From positions 2,573,648 through 2,637,647 of the forward strand of contig RPFO01000167.1 in assembly GCA_009746045.1 (NCBI GenBank): 64,000 bases of DNA, in the 5' to 3' direction. Positions within the stretch are counted from its first letter, which is position 1; each line of letters opens with the position of its first letter. The notes beneath the pieces were generated by a model. That model saw nothing but the letters and a program-made list of their open reading frames with translations, was not told the DNA's origin and searched no databases. A program made the translations under genes and the position numbers. The stretch is from Mesostigma viride. Its lineage: Eukaryota > Streptophyta > Mesostigmatophyceae > Mesostigmatales > Mesostigmataceae. This document shows positions 44,506 through 56,345 of the stretch, piece after piece.

Positions 44506-47500
44506 TGCCCGAATGCCCCCCTCCCGCTGGAGTGGGCGCCGGCACCGACGCCAATGTGACGTTGAAAAGCTCCCATCGGGGGATCCCCCACCTCTCCAGC
44601 GCGGCCTTTTCGAGCGCCTCCACGCGCTCTTTGAGCCTATTCTTCTCTTTATTGAGGTCTATTCGTTCCTGGATAAGGTCCGTGATCGCCTGGTCCCGTT
44701 GTGACAGCAGCTTCACGAAATACTGGTTGGCTTCCGACATGGCCTCGATCTCCAGGGACTCCTCCTCCAACGTGGCGATCCCCCAGGGCACGAGCGCGAG
44801 ACACCTTTTGGGGAGGCCGTAGTCGAAACAGATGTAGTCGGCCATGTACACCGTGCAGAGGCGGAGGAGGAGCGTGGGGTCTGAGTGGAGGATGTTCATC
44901 AGGTAGGCCACCTGGGGGGGGTTGTGTGTGTGGGGGGGAGAAGAGATGATGTCATAGGTACACCGTGGACGATTTGGCAACAAACAGGTGATGGTTAGGC
45001 AGCAAACAACCAGGCGTGGTTGGCGACCTGGTGGTGAGGAGGAGACGTCCTCCTTGCGCAGTAGACGCACATGGGAAGATCGTTGGGCGACCAGCAAGGA
45101 AGCGGTGTCGGCTCATGAGGTGCATGGCCTGGAAGAATGCAGTAACGGAACCGGGTGGCATTAGTACTAAACTACCGAAACATGGATCACAGCCAACTAC
45201 GACAACCACAGGGGTGGTTTTAGTCGATTACTTATACCACAGTAGTGTACTTCTTATTATACTAAAACCACATTAGTCTACTACAATTACAAAAACCACA
45301 TTAGTCTACTACTATTACTAACACCACAGTAGTCTATTGCTGAACCTCCCCCAACAGTAGTCTATTAGCCTCATACCGCTACACTAGTGTTTTCTCTTCC
45401 CCAGGATACGATACATAACGGCTCACTGTCACTGCCACTGCCAATCACACCCGGGGCCACCTCCCACCCGTGGTGAAGAGCAGGGGTTATTCACCATTCG
45501 CCGCTCTATATACTGCCAAAGCACCCGCGGCACCTGCCACACGATATCCCAGAAAGAAAAGAAACACTGACAACTGGTTTACCCCTGGCTCACCGCTCCA
45601 ATACTGCAGTCGCACGCACCCAGGGAACATCCCTGTTTGGTTGTAGGATCCATGCGGAGACAGTTTAGGCATGCGCTCGATCTACTGCCCCACGGTTACT
45701 GCCACCCGGGATACTACCAACAGGTTACGGGCGCCTTGTTTACTACGACTCACTGCTGTATCGACTCACACGCGCAACCGTGGCACCTCCCGCTTTGGCA
45801 GTAGATAACAGCTTTGGCAGTAGATAACAGCTTTGGCAGTAGATAACAGCTTTGGCAGTAGATAACAGCTTTACTATTGGTTCCCTGCTATATCTACCGT
45901 CAACGCAACAGAAGAACTTCCTTGCAGGTACCCAAATAGCACGTACCCGGGGCACCCCGTTGCTGGCATATCTAGCCCCGATGTTGTATCGCGCGACACG
46001 AATCTCCTCCGTCGCGTTGCCCCCCTCGGTCGCGTCAGCCGAGGCCACGTACGTATGCTCGCGCCGCAACGGGTTGCCGTCGCTCAGGTTGCTCGTGAGG
46101 CGGCCGCTGAAGAAGACGCGCTGGACGTCCTGGTTGTACCTGCGGGGGACGCGTTGTGGGTGGTGCGTTATTACATCATGTAATGAACGGCATGCTCAGG
46201 TGGGGGGCGTCATGGGTGGCGAGTTGCCAGGATCAACACTACAGGATTTGCACAAGGACGTGCACAATTGCAGGAAATCGAGTCATCGCCATGGACATCC
46301 TGGTTGTGCCTGAGGCGGCCAGGAGTGGCATGGTCAAGTGTGGCAAAGGGGGGAGTGGCGAGGTACAGATCGAGCACAGCACAGCAGTGAACAGGACAAG
46401 GGTACACTAGAAACCATAATATTCATCACCTGGGTGTCCTGGACGTTACAACATCTGGTTCTACCTGTAAAGGAACGTCAGGGGCCGCGTCAAGTGCTGG
46501 TGGTGTGGTAGGAGAGTGCACACGTACATGACATGTCACCGCTATAGTAGAGGGCAAACGTGGGGTGCCGTCACAATGCTATATCCACTACTAGAACAAG
46601 TCCCGAACGATATCGAGCGTACGATGTAGAACACATACAGTCACTGCTACGGTACAGGCAAACCAACCGCTCATGCCTCCATGTGCAGGCATGGTGCCGA
46701 AAAGCAGAGTTATGAGGTTCGTCCAACGGTCATGCCATCCATTCCTTGTCACACCACGCATGGGCATATGGTACCTTCTCATCTGCCATGTCACAGGACA
46801 TGGTAATGCTACCATACCGGTGGAATTCTGGCTTCGAGGTGACAGCGCACTGCGGAGGTCCCGAGGGCAGCCGTGGTCAACCAGGAGTCACCTTTGCACG
46901 GCTTCCGCGGTTGCGTGACCCAGTGACTAGTACTTCTACTCACATCCGCCCCCGTGGGGCTAGCAGTTAGATTCAATCCACTGGTTTATATTGGAGAACT
47001 TCAGACACACTTGCGCCGCTCTCCGATAAAGAGCTTTTTCGCAGTTGGGCTATAGCTTGGGATGGCTTTGGATCAGGAGACCCCTGTCGTCGCAAAATCA
47101 TGCAATAGGTCCCGGGTTTGAATCCAGTATTGTACCAAATCTTTCACGGGTCATGGTACGGTGGCAAAAGGAGATCGCCCCACTCATGCTCCCATGGGCA
47201 GCACGTTGTCAAACTCAGGCATGGTACTGCTACTACCATATATTCCTAGTATAAGATATATATTCCTAGTAGTATAAGATATATTCCTAGTAGTACAAGA
47301 TATGTATTCCTAGTAGTATAGGATATGTATTCCTAGTAGTATAAGATATATATTCCAAGTAGTAAAAGATATATTTTCCTAGCTATGCCTTCAAAATACT
47401 CATATAACATACAGGCTCTTGGCTATACCTCATCATCGCTATACCCCTACTGCCATACCATTTAAGATTTAACACTATTAGGATCCTTGCCATCATACTA

Positions 47501-50500
47501 GTATACAGCAACCTCATTGAGTATATCATACTAGTATATAGCAACCTCATTGAGTATATCATACTAGTATATAGCAACATCATTGAGTATATCATACTAG
47601 TACATAGCAACCTCATTGAGTATATCATACTAGTACATAGCGACCTCACACTCACGTCTCCATGCGCAGCACCTCGTCGAATTCGGGCGGCTCGCTCGGG
47701 TCGAAGCCAGGGAGCGTGGAGTTGCCGTCCGACGGCGCCAGGTGTTGGATCGTGAAAAAGGCGTTCTGCCCCAACGGAGAAACGGTGGAAGGTGGGACGA
47801 GGGCCAAGGTGGTAAGTATACGGGCATGAAACTGGGAACATGAAGGCGTTCTGCGGCAAGGGACAGCGGTTGGGGCAGAAAGAGGGCCGAGGTGGTCAGT
47901 ATAAGGGCATGAAATCGGGAACACAACGACGCCTATTTCCTCCGCTCTACACTGGTATTCATGACCTGGAATAAATAAATAGTAATATTCTATGGGCCTA
48001 TAAATAAATATCCTACTGGCCTACTTCAATATATCCTACTGGCCACTACCCATGCACCTGGCTGGCCGTGTGCTCCCACCACGGGAAATTGTGGGCGCAC
48101 TCCACCGCGTCGATGTACGCGCGGAAGCGCACGTCCTCGTCCCATCCCGGGCCCGAGAACTCGCGCGCCACCTCGCCCTTCTTGTTATGTTCCGCCCACT
48201 GGTCGGGACTGTACACGACTGGGCCCGGCTTGCGCCCGGCCAGCATCCAGCTCGCCTTGGCAACGAAGCCCACACCATTGCCCTGGGGGATGTGGCAGCA
48301 AGGGCGTATGGACAAAGGTATTTGAGTTCATGTCGGGAAATCCAAAACCACCGAGCCCACGCCGTCCCCCTTTTCTACACATATACAACTACAACTCAAG
48401 TACAACTCAAGTGGGTCAAGTTTGTATGTTTACCTTGCAGTAGCATTTTGCATGATGTCCAGTGCATGTTCGTGCACGTACTTACACGGAACAACATGAA
48501 TGGACCTCAGGCCACCGCATGGCATCGGGAACATGACAGGCAAGGGGTTTTGCATTCATATTATCTCATTCAACAGCGGTTTATGCATTCTTGTTATCTA
48601 AAAAAGTAGGGTCTATCTGCTTCCAAGTCAGGAAAGGCTTCCCTTGGCCACGCAGAAAACACCGTTGCCTAGCGGAACGAGAAAACGAGAGCAATGAGTA
48701 GAATGACTGTAGTTAAGGAATGTAGGGCAAAGTAGGGCAAAGTAGGGCAAAGGAGAGCAAAGCAGGGCAAAGCAGGGCAAAGTAGGGCAAAGGAGAGCAA
48801 AGCAGGGCAAAGCAGGGCAAAGTAGGGCAAAGCAGGGCAAACTAGGGCAAAGTAGGGCAAAGTGGGGCAAATTGGGGCAAAGTAGGGCAAAGCAGGGCTA
48901 AGCAGGGCAAAGCAGGGCAAAGCAGGGCAAAGCAGGGCAAAGCAGGGCAAAGCAGGGCAAAGCAGGGCAAAGCAGGGCAAAGCAGGGCAAAGCAGGGCCA
49001 AGCAGGGCCAAGCAGGGCCAAGCAGGGCCAAGCAGGGCCAAGCAGGGCGAAGCAGGGCAAAGCAGGGCGAAGCAGGGCGAAGCAGGGCGAAGCAGGGCGA
49101 AGCAGGGCGAAGCAGGGCGAAGCAGGGCGAAGCAGGGCGAAGCAGGGCAAAGCAGGGCGAAGCAGGGCGAAGCAGGGCAAAGCAGGGCAAAGTGGGGCAA
49201 AGCAGGGCACAGTAGGCAAAGTGGGGCACAGTAGGGCACAGTAGGCAAAGTGGGGCAAAGTAGGTAAGTGTCTATGGGTTGTTGTGAAGCACGGCCCACA
49301 GCTCGCCAGCCACGCATGCCCGGTTACACCAGCGATCACACATCCAAAAGAGCACGCACGTGGTCCCTCAGCCATGAGCAAAGCAACGCCCCCCCTCCCA
49401 ATCGCATGACCGTTGTCCTCATAGACACACAGGTCCTAAAATGGGACCCTTGGGAGTGGAAACTATCCACCTGAGTGGTCCCCTTGCACAGCATTAGCCC
49501 CCCCCCTCCTGACTAGCGCTTCCCACGGCAACCGCCCAAGCGTTGGAGTGACCAGTATAGTGACCAATGGGTCTGGTACAGTATACGAGCGCTTAGCAAG
49601 GCAGCCCCCAAAGGAGAAGGGGTTGGGGCTTTCCAACGTGTTGGAGTTGTCCCCTTGCATAGCAGCAGTGCCCCCCCCCGACACCGACACACTGAAACAC
49701 CGACACACCGACACACAGAGCCCTTAGCGCTTCACTATACCCTTGCCTGCTGCACGCGAACAAAACCCTCAAGGCGACCCCCTCCCCTCTGTGACCCGAT
49801 GCACGAGACTGTTTGTGTCCCTCATTCAAACTCTTTCCCAGTCGTGAGGATTTCTCTTTCACAGCTCTCTTTCACAGCTCTCTTTCACAGCTCTCTTTCA
49901 CAACTGTCTTTCACCATTCTCTCCCACAGTGTTCCTTTTTGTTAGTGCCCATGACAGATACTTTTTGTCCCCCACCCCCCACCTGGTCCTTCCTGTTTCT
50001 TTTTCGTTTACTGTTTACTGGCTACGTGCTATGAAACCCCTGCCAATCCACTTGTCGTGCCGGTGGCCATCCACATGCCATGCCGGTGCATACCTGGTGG
50101 TACCTATAGCCAGCGAGGGCCTCAGCAATCTGGGTTTATTTTGACGATCGAGGGCTTCCTGTAGCAAGCGAGGACCTCAGCACTCTGGGTTTATTTTGAC
50201 GATGGAGAGCTTCCTATAGCAAGCGAGGGCCTCAGCTATCTGGGTTTGTTTCGACGATCGAGGGCTTCCTATAGCCAGCGAGGGCCTCAAAAGTAGAGGT
50301 TTAGTTTCCCCCATAGAGGGTTATCATAGCAAGTGAGGCCTCAGCAGTCAAGGTTTATTTCCTCTGAGACGTTTCTCTGTCTCTTTACTGCACCTGCTGC
50401 GCGCTGTCCAAACCCCCCTTGCTGCGCGCTGTCCAAACCCCCCTTGCTGCACGCGGTCAAAACCCTGCCCGTCGATGATGCCGCGCTGGTTCCCTCCCCA

Positions 50501-53500
50501 TAGCAAGCAAGCAAGCAAGCGCCTAAGCAGCCGCGGTTCCTTTCCTCTCTCTACCCCACCTGCTGCACGCGGTCAAACCCCTGCCCCTCGATGATGTCGC
50601 GCTGGTACACCTCGCGATACCCCGACAGCATGCGCTCGATCGGGTCGCGCACCATCCCTACGCGCAGGAAGCGGGGGATGTGGGACCCTGGCACAGGAAC
50701 TTTGGGGTACGTGCCGCCACGCTCCGCGCAGCGCTGCATCTCCATCGGGTGGTCCTCACGCCCTGGGGGCCACAGGTAAAAAAAAAGAAAGAAATACATA
50801 CTCAAGGGTCGGAATTAGGACGTGACTTCCCCCCCAAACCCGATGGGCGTGCATGAACTGGCATGTTTGTGACGAAACTCTTTACTGGATCGGGTGGTCC
50901 TCCTGACATGTGGACTTCGGGGTTTCGTGACATGACTCATGGGCCAGGGAAATCGATTACCAGGATGCTGAACATTACCAGGATGCGAATTAATTACCAA
51001 GATGCTCCTATGTCTATGAATGACCAAGATGCTCCTGTGTCAATGAACCAAAAAGAGCATCTCCATCGGGTGCTCCTCCCGACCAGGGGGCATGCGCGAG
51101 ATGGTAGGGTAAACTAGTTAGGAGGTAAACTAGCCTACCGTGCCTACTGCATGCACACACAAATTTGAGGTGTCTCCCCCCCCCTCCCCCCCCCCCCCCC
51201 CCCCCCCGCAAACCCCCCCCACCCCACCACCCCACCTCCCACCCCACCACCCCACCCCACCCCACCCCCCACCCCACCCCACCCCACCCCACCCCACCCC
51301 ACCCCACCCCACCCCACCCCACCCCACCCACCCCACCCCACCCCACCCCACCCCACCCCACCCACCCCACCCCACCCCACCCCACCCCACCCCACCCCAC
51401 CCCACCCCACCCCACCCCACCCCACCCCACCCCACCCCACCCCACCCCACCCCACCCCACCCCACCCCACCCCACCCCACCCCACCCCACCCCACCCCAC
51501 CCCACCCCACCCCATCCAACCCCACCTTATTTACCTGCCCGCCTACCCGCCCGCGCCGCCCGCCGCCCGCCCGCCGCCCGCCCGCCCGCCCGCCCGCCCG
51601 CCCGCCCGCCCGCCGCCCGCCCGCCCGCCCGCCGCCCGCCCGCCCGCCCGCCCGCCCGCCCGCCCGCCCGCCCGCCCGCCCGCCCGCCGCCCGCCCGCCC
51701 GCCCGCCCGCCCGCCCGCCCGCCCGCCGCCCGCCCGCCCGCCGCCCGCCCGCCCGCCCGCCCGCCCGCCCGCCCGCCCGCCCGCCCGCCCGCCTGCCCGC
51801 CCGCCCACCCACCCACCCAAGCGCGCACACAAACACACGCACACACATGCACGCCACACAGATACGCGCCCAACGGGGATTCTATCCAAGGTAGCACTGG
51901 TCCAAAGCATGCCAGTCCAAAGCATCCCAAAAGCAACTGTGATGGCAACAAATGAAACGCGCCCAAAAGTGCTGATGGCAGCAAACCATACCAAAGGCAT
52001 ACCTGCCGGCATACCTGTCAGATGGGGGACGGCCTTCCAAGTCGGTCGATGACAGCGAACCTTCTATCATTTTTTCCGGTGAAATGGGTGTTACTTTATT
52101 TCCATATAACAGTTAAGGTGACCGAACCTTCTATCATTTCAAATAAGATGACACCGAGCCTTCTATCATTTCAAATAAGATGACACCGAGCCTTCTATCA
52201 TTTCAAATAAGATGACACCGAGCCTTCTATCATTTCAAATAAGATGACACCGAGCCTTCTCCACTGAAAACGAACAATACTACTTCTACTCATACGAAAA
52301 ATACAACTAGCACACTATTAGCAGTACAGTATTGCAAATGGACAGTATTCCCGATTCTCCAGATTTCTGGCCTGCGCTGGCTGTCCTCACCACACATATA
52401 CCAAAGTAAACCAAACTTCACGCCAAGATGACAAGCAGCAGCCTACCTATCAGGCGAGAGATGGTCCCTGGGAACACCTGGCGCAGCGTGGCCTGGAGCG
52501 ACGTGGTCCCTGCCTTCCAGTTGAGGTGCGCGATGAAGCCGGCGTCCTTGTTCACGCACCACCTGTGCGTAGGGTGGTACCGCCCATGCATGAACCGAGG
52601 CCCAGCCCATGTGGACACCCATGAGGTGGACGAGAGAAAACGAAGCAAGAGGGCAAGCGGGCAAGAGGGCAAGAGGGCAAGAGGGCAAGCGGGCAAGAGG
52701 GCAAGAGGGCAAGAGGGCAAGCGGGCAAGCGGGCAAGAGGGCAAGAGGGCAAGAGGGCAAGAGGGCAAGAGGGCAAGAGGGCAAGAGGGCAAGTGGGCAA
52801 GAGGGCAAGAGGGCAAGCGGGCAAGAGGGCAAGAGGGCAAGAGGGCAAGAGGGCAAGTGGGCAAGAGGGCAAGAGGGCAAGAGGGCAAGAGGGCAAGAGG
52901 GCAAGAGGGCAAGAGGGCAAGAGGGCAAGAGGGCAAGAGGGCAAGAGGGCAAGAGGGCAAGAGGGCAAGAGGGCAAGAGGGCAAGAGGGCAAGAGGGCAA
53001 GAGGGCAAGAGGGCAAGAGGGCAAGAGGGCAAGAGGGCAAGAGGGCAAGAGGGCAAGAGGGCAAGAGGGCAAGAGGGCAAGAGGGCAAGGGCAAGAGGGC
53101 AAGAAGGTGAGGGCATGACAAAGATGGTCATGATGAAGCATGCATCTCTGTGCACACATCACCTGCGAGCTGGCCCAGTCACCCTACACATGAGGTGGAA
53201 GGGGCCACACACACAAAAGGTGAAAGATAGCGAATGCAGGTCAGGGCATCACGAAGCCGGCTATCACAATGAGGGTGTTCTGGTTCATCTGTCGTCTGTG
53301 TGCTGGCCCAGTCAACACACTCATGACGTGGAAGGGAAACAACAGGGGGTCAGGGCATTTAGGTCACGATAAAGCCGGCGTCCTGTCTGTATTCTTCTCT
53401 AAAGTATCCCCCCCCGCCCCGCCCTGCGCAGACAGACTTGTTCCTGAAATAGTCGAATCCAGCCACCCTTACTTGTAGAGGTTCGCCTTTAGTTGTTTAA

Positions 53501-55481
53501 AAATTTCCAAGCAACCGTCACGAAACACCTCGGTGGGCGAGGGCACACGGAGGACTGATACATGGTGGTTGATACACACGCACACACGATTGAGAACGAG
53601 ATGGTGAGAGAACGAGAGCACGACAAGCGATTGTTCTCAATCTGGGTGGGTGGGTGGGTGGGGGGCATGAGAAAAGAAGGGGAGGGAAAAGAATAAAGCA
53701 CACGTCCTTCCCCCTCACAAAACTACCAATTCTGCTTACCCATAATGGACCCATGCACAAACAAGGCCCATATAGAACAAACAAAGAGGTGGCGTACAGG
53801 ACAAACACCCCATGCCCACTACCTACCACCCGGGTAGGTTGCGCCTCTAGAGCACAGCAGCCCATGCACATAGTGTGGCCCACACTAGTTACGCTGGGCG
53901 GTGTAGCATGCTCACGCCTAAAGAGCACAGCAGCACATGCCCACGCGTGCATGCTAACTCCTCTCGCTTTAACCACGATATCCCTGCAGACGTCAGCAAA
54001 GTAACTACTGTTGCCTCTTCCACTTCTTCTTGCCTGCCCGCCTGTCCCCCAGCCCGCCCGCCTGCCCACCTGCGCGCCAGCCTGCTTGCCTGCCTGCCTG
54101 CCTGCCTGCCCGCCAGCCCACCTACCCGGACAACTGCCCGCTGCAGCAATTGCCTTGAACTGAACAGGCGTGGCCGTGCATCCCATCCCACAATCAAATC
54201 CTAGTTATCCCATCCATTTTACCCCACCCCACCCCACCCACCCCACGCCACCCCACCCCACCCCACCCCACCCCACCCCACCCCACCCCACCCCACGCCA
54301 CCCCACCCCATCCCACCCCACCCCACCCCACCCCACCCCACCCCACCCACCCCACCCACCCACCCCACCCCACCCACCCCACCCACCCACCCCACCCCAC
54401 CCCACCCCACCCCACCCCACCCCACCCCACCCACCCACCCCACCCCACCCCACCCCACCCCACCCCACCCCACCCCACCCCACCCACCCCACCCACCCCA
54501 CCCCACCCCACCCCACCCCACCCCACCCCACCCCACCCCACCCCACCCACCCCACCCCACCCACCCCACCCCACCCCACCCCACCCCACCCCACCCCACC
54601 CCACCCCACCCCACCCCACCCCACCCCACCCACCCCACCCCACCCCACCCCACCCCACCCCACCCCACCCCACCCCACCCCACCCCACCCCCCCACCCCA
54701 CCCCACCCCACCCCACCCCACCCCACCCCACCCCATCCCATCCCATCACGCACTCGTTGGCAGCCTCCAGCTGGCAGGGACCCAGGCCGGCAACCTTGTC
54801 CTCGTACAGGTGGCCGCACCGGGGCGGTTTGGGCCACTGGCGGTCCTCGTAGATCCACTGACGGCGCGGGCCAGCCGGCCACCGGAACGGTTCCGCGCTA
54901 CTTTTATCCCCGGAGCTGGCCGAGCCTGGGTGGAGCGCCCGGTACTGCAGCTCGAACCAGGCCGCAAGTTTCCGCTGCCTTTCCTGGATCTGCTCGTCTG
55001 TGCTGTTGAAGTACCGGCCCCTGGGACACATGAGCCATCTCGGCGGACCGCCCGTGGCCGGTTCCGGAGGGACCGACACGCCGGCTGGAGCGGGGACGGG
55101 GGCGGGAAGAGACGCGGCCTGGCCGGTGGGCAGCTGCGGCGGGGTCAAGGGAGAAGTTGCCTTCGGTGCGCCATCTTTACTTACCGGCGCGCTTTGCGGG
55201 CTACCGGCGCTGTCGTCGCTGTCGTCATCCTTGGTTTGCCACCCCCCTTTCCGGCGGGAGCGGAGCGCCGGCCGCACGTTCGTGTCCCTGGCTAGCTGCA
55301 GCCGTTCCTGTAATTTCTGGTTCGCGGTGGTGGACCCGCGAACATGGCGTTGCCCAATCGAGGGCAGCCAGTCCCGCGTTGAAGCACGGGCGAAAGGGCC
55401 GGCGACGAGGAGCAGGAACACAAGCGTGGCGATGGCGGGAAATAAATATGCGTAGCGTGCACAATAATTCGACATTGGCAC
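44468..55481 (-). CDS. Type II membrane sulfotransferase with C-terminal coiled coil, eight exons
   Basis: This is a predicted PAPS-dependent carbohydrate sulfotransferase of the Golgi type. Exons are 55481-54750, 53528-53473, 52562-52447, 50762-50560, 48282-48058, 47765-47656, 46139-45947 and 44911-44468 (phases 0, 2, 1, 0, 0, 2, 0), about 690 residues. A short cytoplasmic tail is followed by one membrane anchor (residues about 12-31) and a Pro-rich stem. The 5'-PSB motif is NWKAGTTS in exon 3 and the 3'-PB motif is VGMVRDPIERMLSGYREV in exon 4. Exon 8 holds the usual C-terminal YMADYICFDYGL, then an unusual coiled coil (residues about 600-650) and a Pro/Gly tail ending at TGA 44468. Exon 2 (acceptor after CACCGAG, donor GTAAGG) is the least certain. 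ATG at 55481 is followed in frame by a second one at 55475. Confidence 0.87.
45792..45871. repeat. 19-bp minisatellite, 4 copies
   Basis: The unit AGCTTTGGCAGTAGATAAC is repeated perfectly in the last sulfotransferase intron. Confidence 0.9.
47047..47135 (+). ncRNA. tRNA-like sequence, possible SINE head
   Basis: TATAGCTTGGGATGG resembles an A box, and GGTCCCGGGTTTGAATCC, 55 bp on, resembles a B box. The spacing and GCAAAAT...AGGTCCC pattern are shared with 42,175-42,262 on the other strand. The stems are imperfect. A tail of short ATTCCTAGTAGTATAAGATAT repeats follows. Confidence 0.3.
47230..47655. repeat. 21-bp and 33-bp minisatellites up to an exon edge
   Basis: About seven units of TTCCTAGTAGTATAAGATAT run to 47,385. 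After a gap, five 33-bp units with CATACTAGTATATAGCAACC run from 47,494 directly into the exon 6 donor at 47,655. Confidence 0.88.
48719..49262. repeat. 10-bp satellite GGGCAAAGCA
   Basis: About 54 units with runs of GGGCAAAGCA, GGGCCAAGCA and GGGCGAAGCA variants, in the sulfotransferase intron between exons 4 and 5. Confidence 0.93.
50103..50372. repeat. 55-bp minisatellite, about 5 copies
   Basis: The unit starts CCTATAGCCAGCGAGGGCCT; copies decay from left to right. Upstream at 49,855-49,925 are five 13-bp CTCTTTCACAGCT units. Confidence 0.85.
51181..51812. repeat. Poly-C, (CCCCA)n and (CCCG)n composite satellite
   Basis: A C-run at 51,190-51,207 is followed by CCCCA pentamers to about 51,524 and CCCG tetramers from 51,536 to 51,812. 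The 160-290-codon Pro/Gly/Ala/Arg frames here are artefacts. Located in the intron between exons 3 and 4. Confidence 0.95.
52127..52254. repeat. 32-bp minisatellite, 4 copies
   Basis: The unit CCTTCTATCATTTCAAATAA plus GATGACACCGAG is perfectly repeated near the exon 3 donor at 52,446. Confidence 0.92.
52362..52387 (+). repeat. Dispersed 33-bp repeat, truncated copy 5
   Basis: GATTTCTGGCCTGCGCTGG is exact; the right end differs (CTGTCCTCACC). It lies in the sulfotransferase intron 60 bp from the exon 3 donor. Confidence 0.75.
52647..53107. repeat. 8-bp satellite GAGGGCAA
   Basis: About 57 copies with GCGGGCAA and GTGGGCAA variants, between sulfotransferase exon 3 and three echoes of its acceptor edge. 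Confidence 0.95.
54221..54739. repeat. (CCCCA)n/(CCCA)n satellite at exon 1 donor
   Basis: About 105 pentamers with scattered tetramers. On the transcript strand this is a G-rich GGGGT run starting about ten nucleotides after the donor. Confidence 0.95.
54750..55481 (-). CDS. Sulfotransferase exon 1: cytoplasmic tail, membrane anchor, stem
   Basis: This 732-nt exon starts MPMSNYCARYAYLFPAIATL, so the anchor begins about ten residues from the N-terminus, as in Golgi type II enzymes. A basic and then Pro/Ser/Gly-rich stem follows. The last part (FRWPAGPRRQWIYEDRQW, then Cys-containing CGHLYEDK and GPCQLEAANEC) may form disulfides in the lumen. The donor is TGC|GTGATG. A pentamer satellite (54,221-54,739) starts about ten bases into the intron. 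Confidence 0.85.
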
Positions 55482-56345
55482 CCGTTACTCTGATTGCAGT
55501 GGCATCCCCCTAATTGAACCAGAGCTGACATCGCCACACTGCCCATCGACAGTGCCCGGAAATGCCTACATCTGAAGCTAGCGCGGCACAGGATCCTGTA
55601 ATAATACAGTCGTGCATGCAAACTTTCGCGGCGGACGTTCAGGCCGATGTGGCCGGACTTCTCCTGCCTGCCACGCTCATAGTGCAAACGAGGTTGCTAT
55701 GACACAACGTGTCGCAAACCGCAGCGCCCTCGGGAGCTACTACGCTATGTATGACCGTTAGTATCACCAGGATTAAAATAAACTAGACCACCCAAGAATT
55801 ACTGGTTACGAGTGAGCATGGCGCGGGCGTGCGGAAATAACAACACAGGGTAATAATTGTTGCCTCATTTTGTTCTGTCACATCGAGGCAGCGGCCACCT
55901 ACTTTCCACCTCCCCGCGCCCGCAGCTCTGTGTTTATTCTGGGGTGTCAGCCTGACATCAACCAAAGTGTTTGCAACGTGGCGGCAAGATTGTTTATTAG
56001 AAACTAGTTGGGATATTGTTCGTACCATTGTTTCGTGATTGCGGCATATCAGTGGCCATGAACTCCACCATGGTTTTGAGGCCCGTTTAGGCGGTGACAG
56101 GATTCGATCTCACAAACTGGGACATGCATAGCGAAGCGCACGCGTCGCGTCGTGCGTGGATCGACGCGTAGCTGGTAGAATCATTGTGCTGGCGACCTGC
56201 ATGCTGTATTCTACCAAAAGCAAGTCCACACTCCACAACATGGCTATTCGGATCTCGCCAGGCAAGGGGTCGGCCTCACAAGTAGCCATGGCCGACTCTA
56301 TTGCCAACAGTTTACGTCCTTTCTGGATGCTTCTCTCATCCAGCT

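Noticed and set aside
51130-52052. Pro/His, Gly/Trp and Ala/Gly/Arg open frames up to 295 codons
   Set aside because: CCCCA and CCCG satellites read in several frames on both strands.
52418-53372. Open frames rich in ARGQEGKR or CPLALLPS
   Set aside because: GAGGGCAA satellite; only the 52,447-52,562 part is a true exon.
54170-55009. Plus-strand HPTPPHPT frame and minus-strand GVGWGG extension of exon 1
   Set aside because: CCCCA satellite beyond the exon 1 donor; the real exon stops at 54,750.
56085-56215. Possible tRNA near a GATCGAATCC-type B box
   Set aside because: The A-box-like and B-box-like parts lie on opposite strands, so no tRNA can fold.
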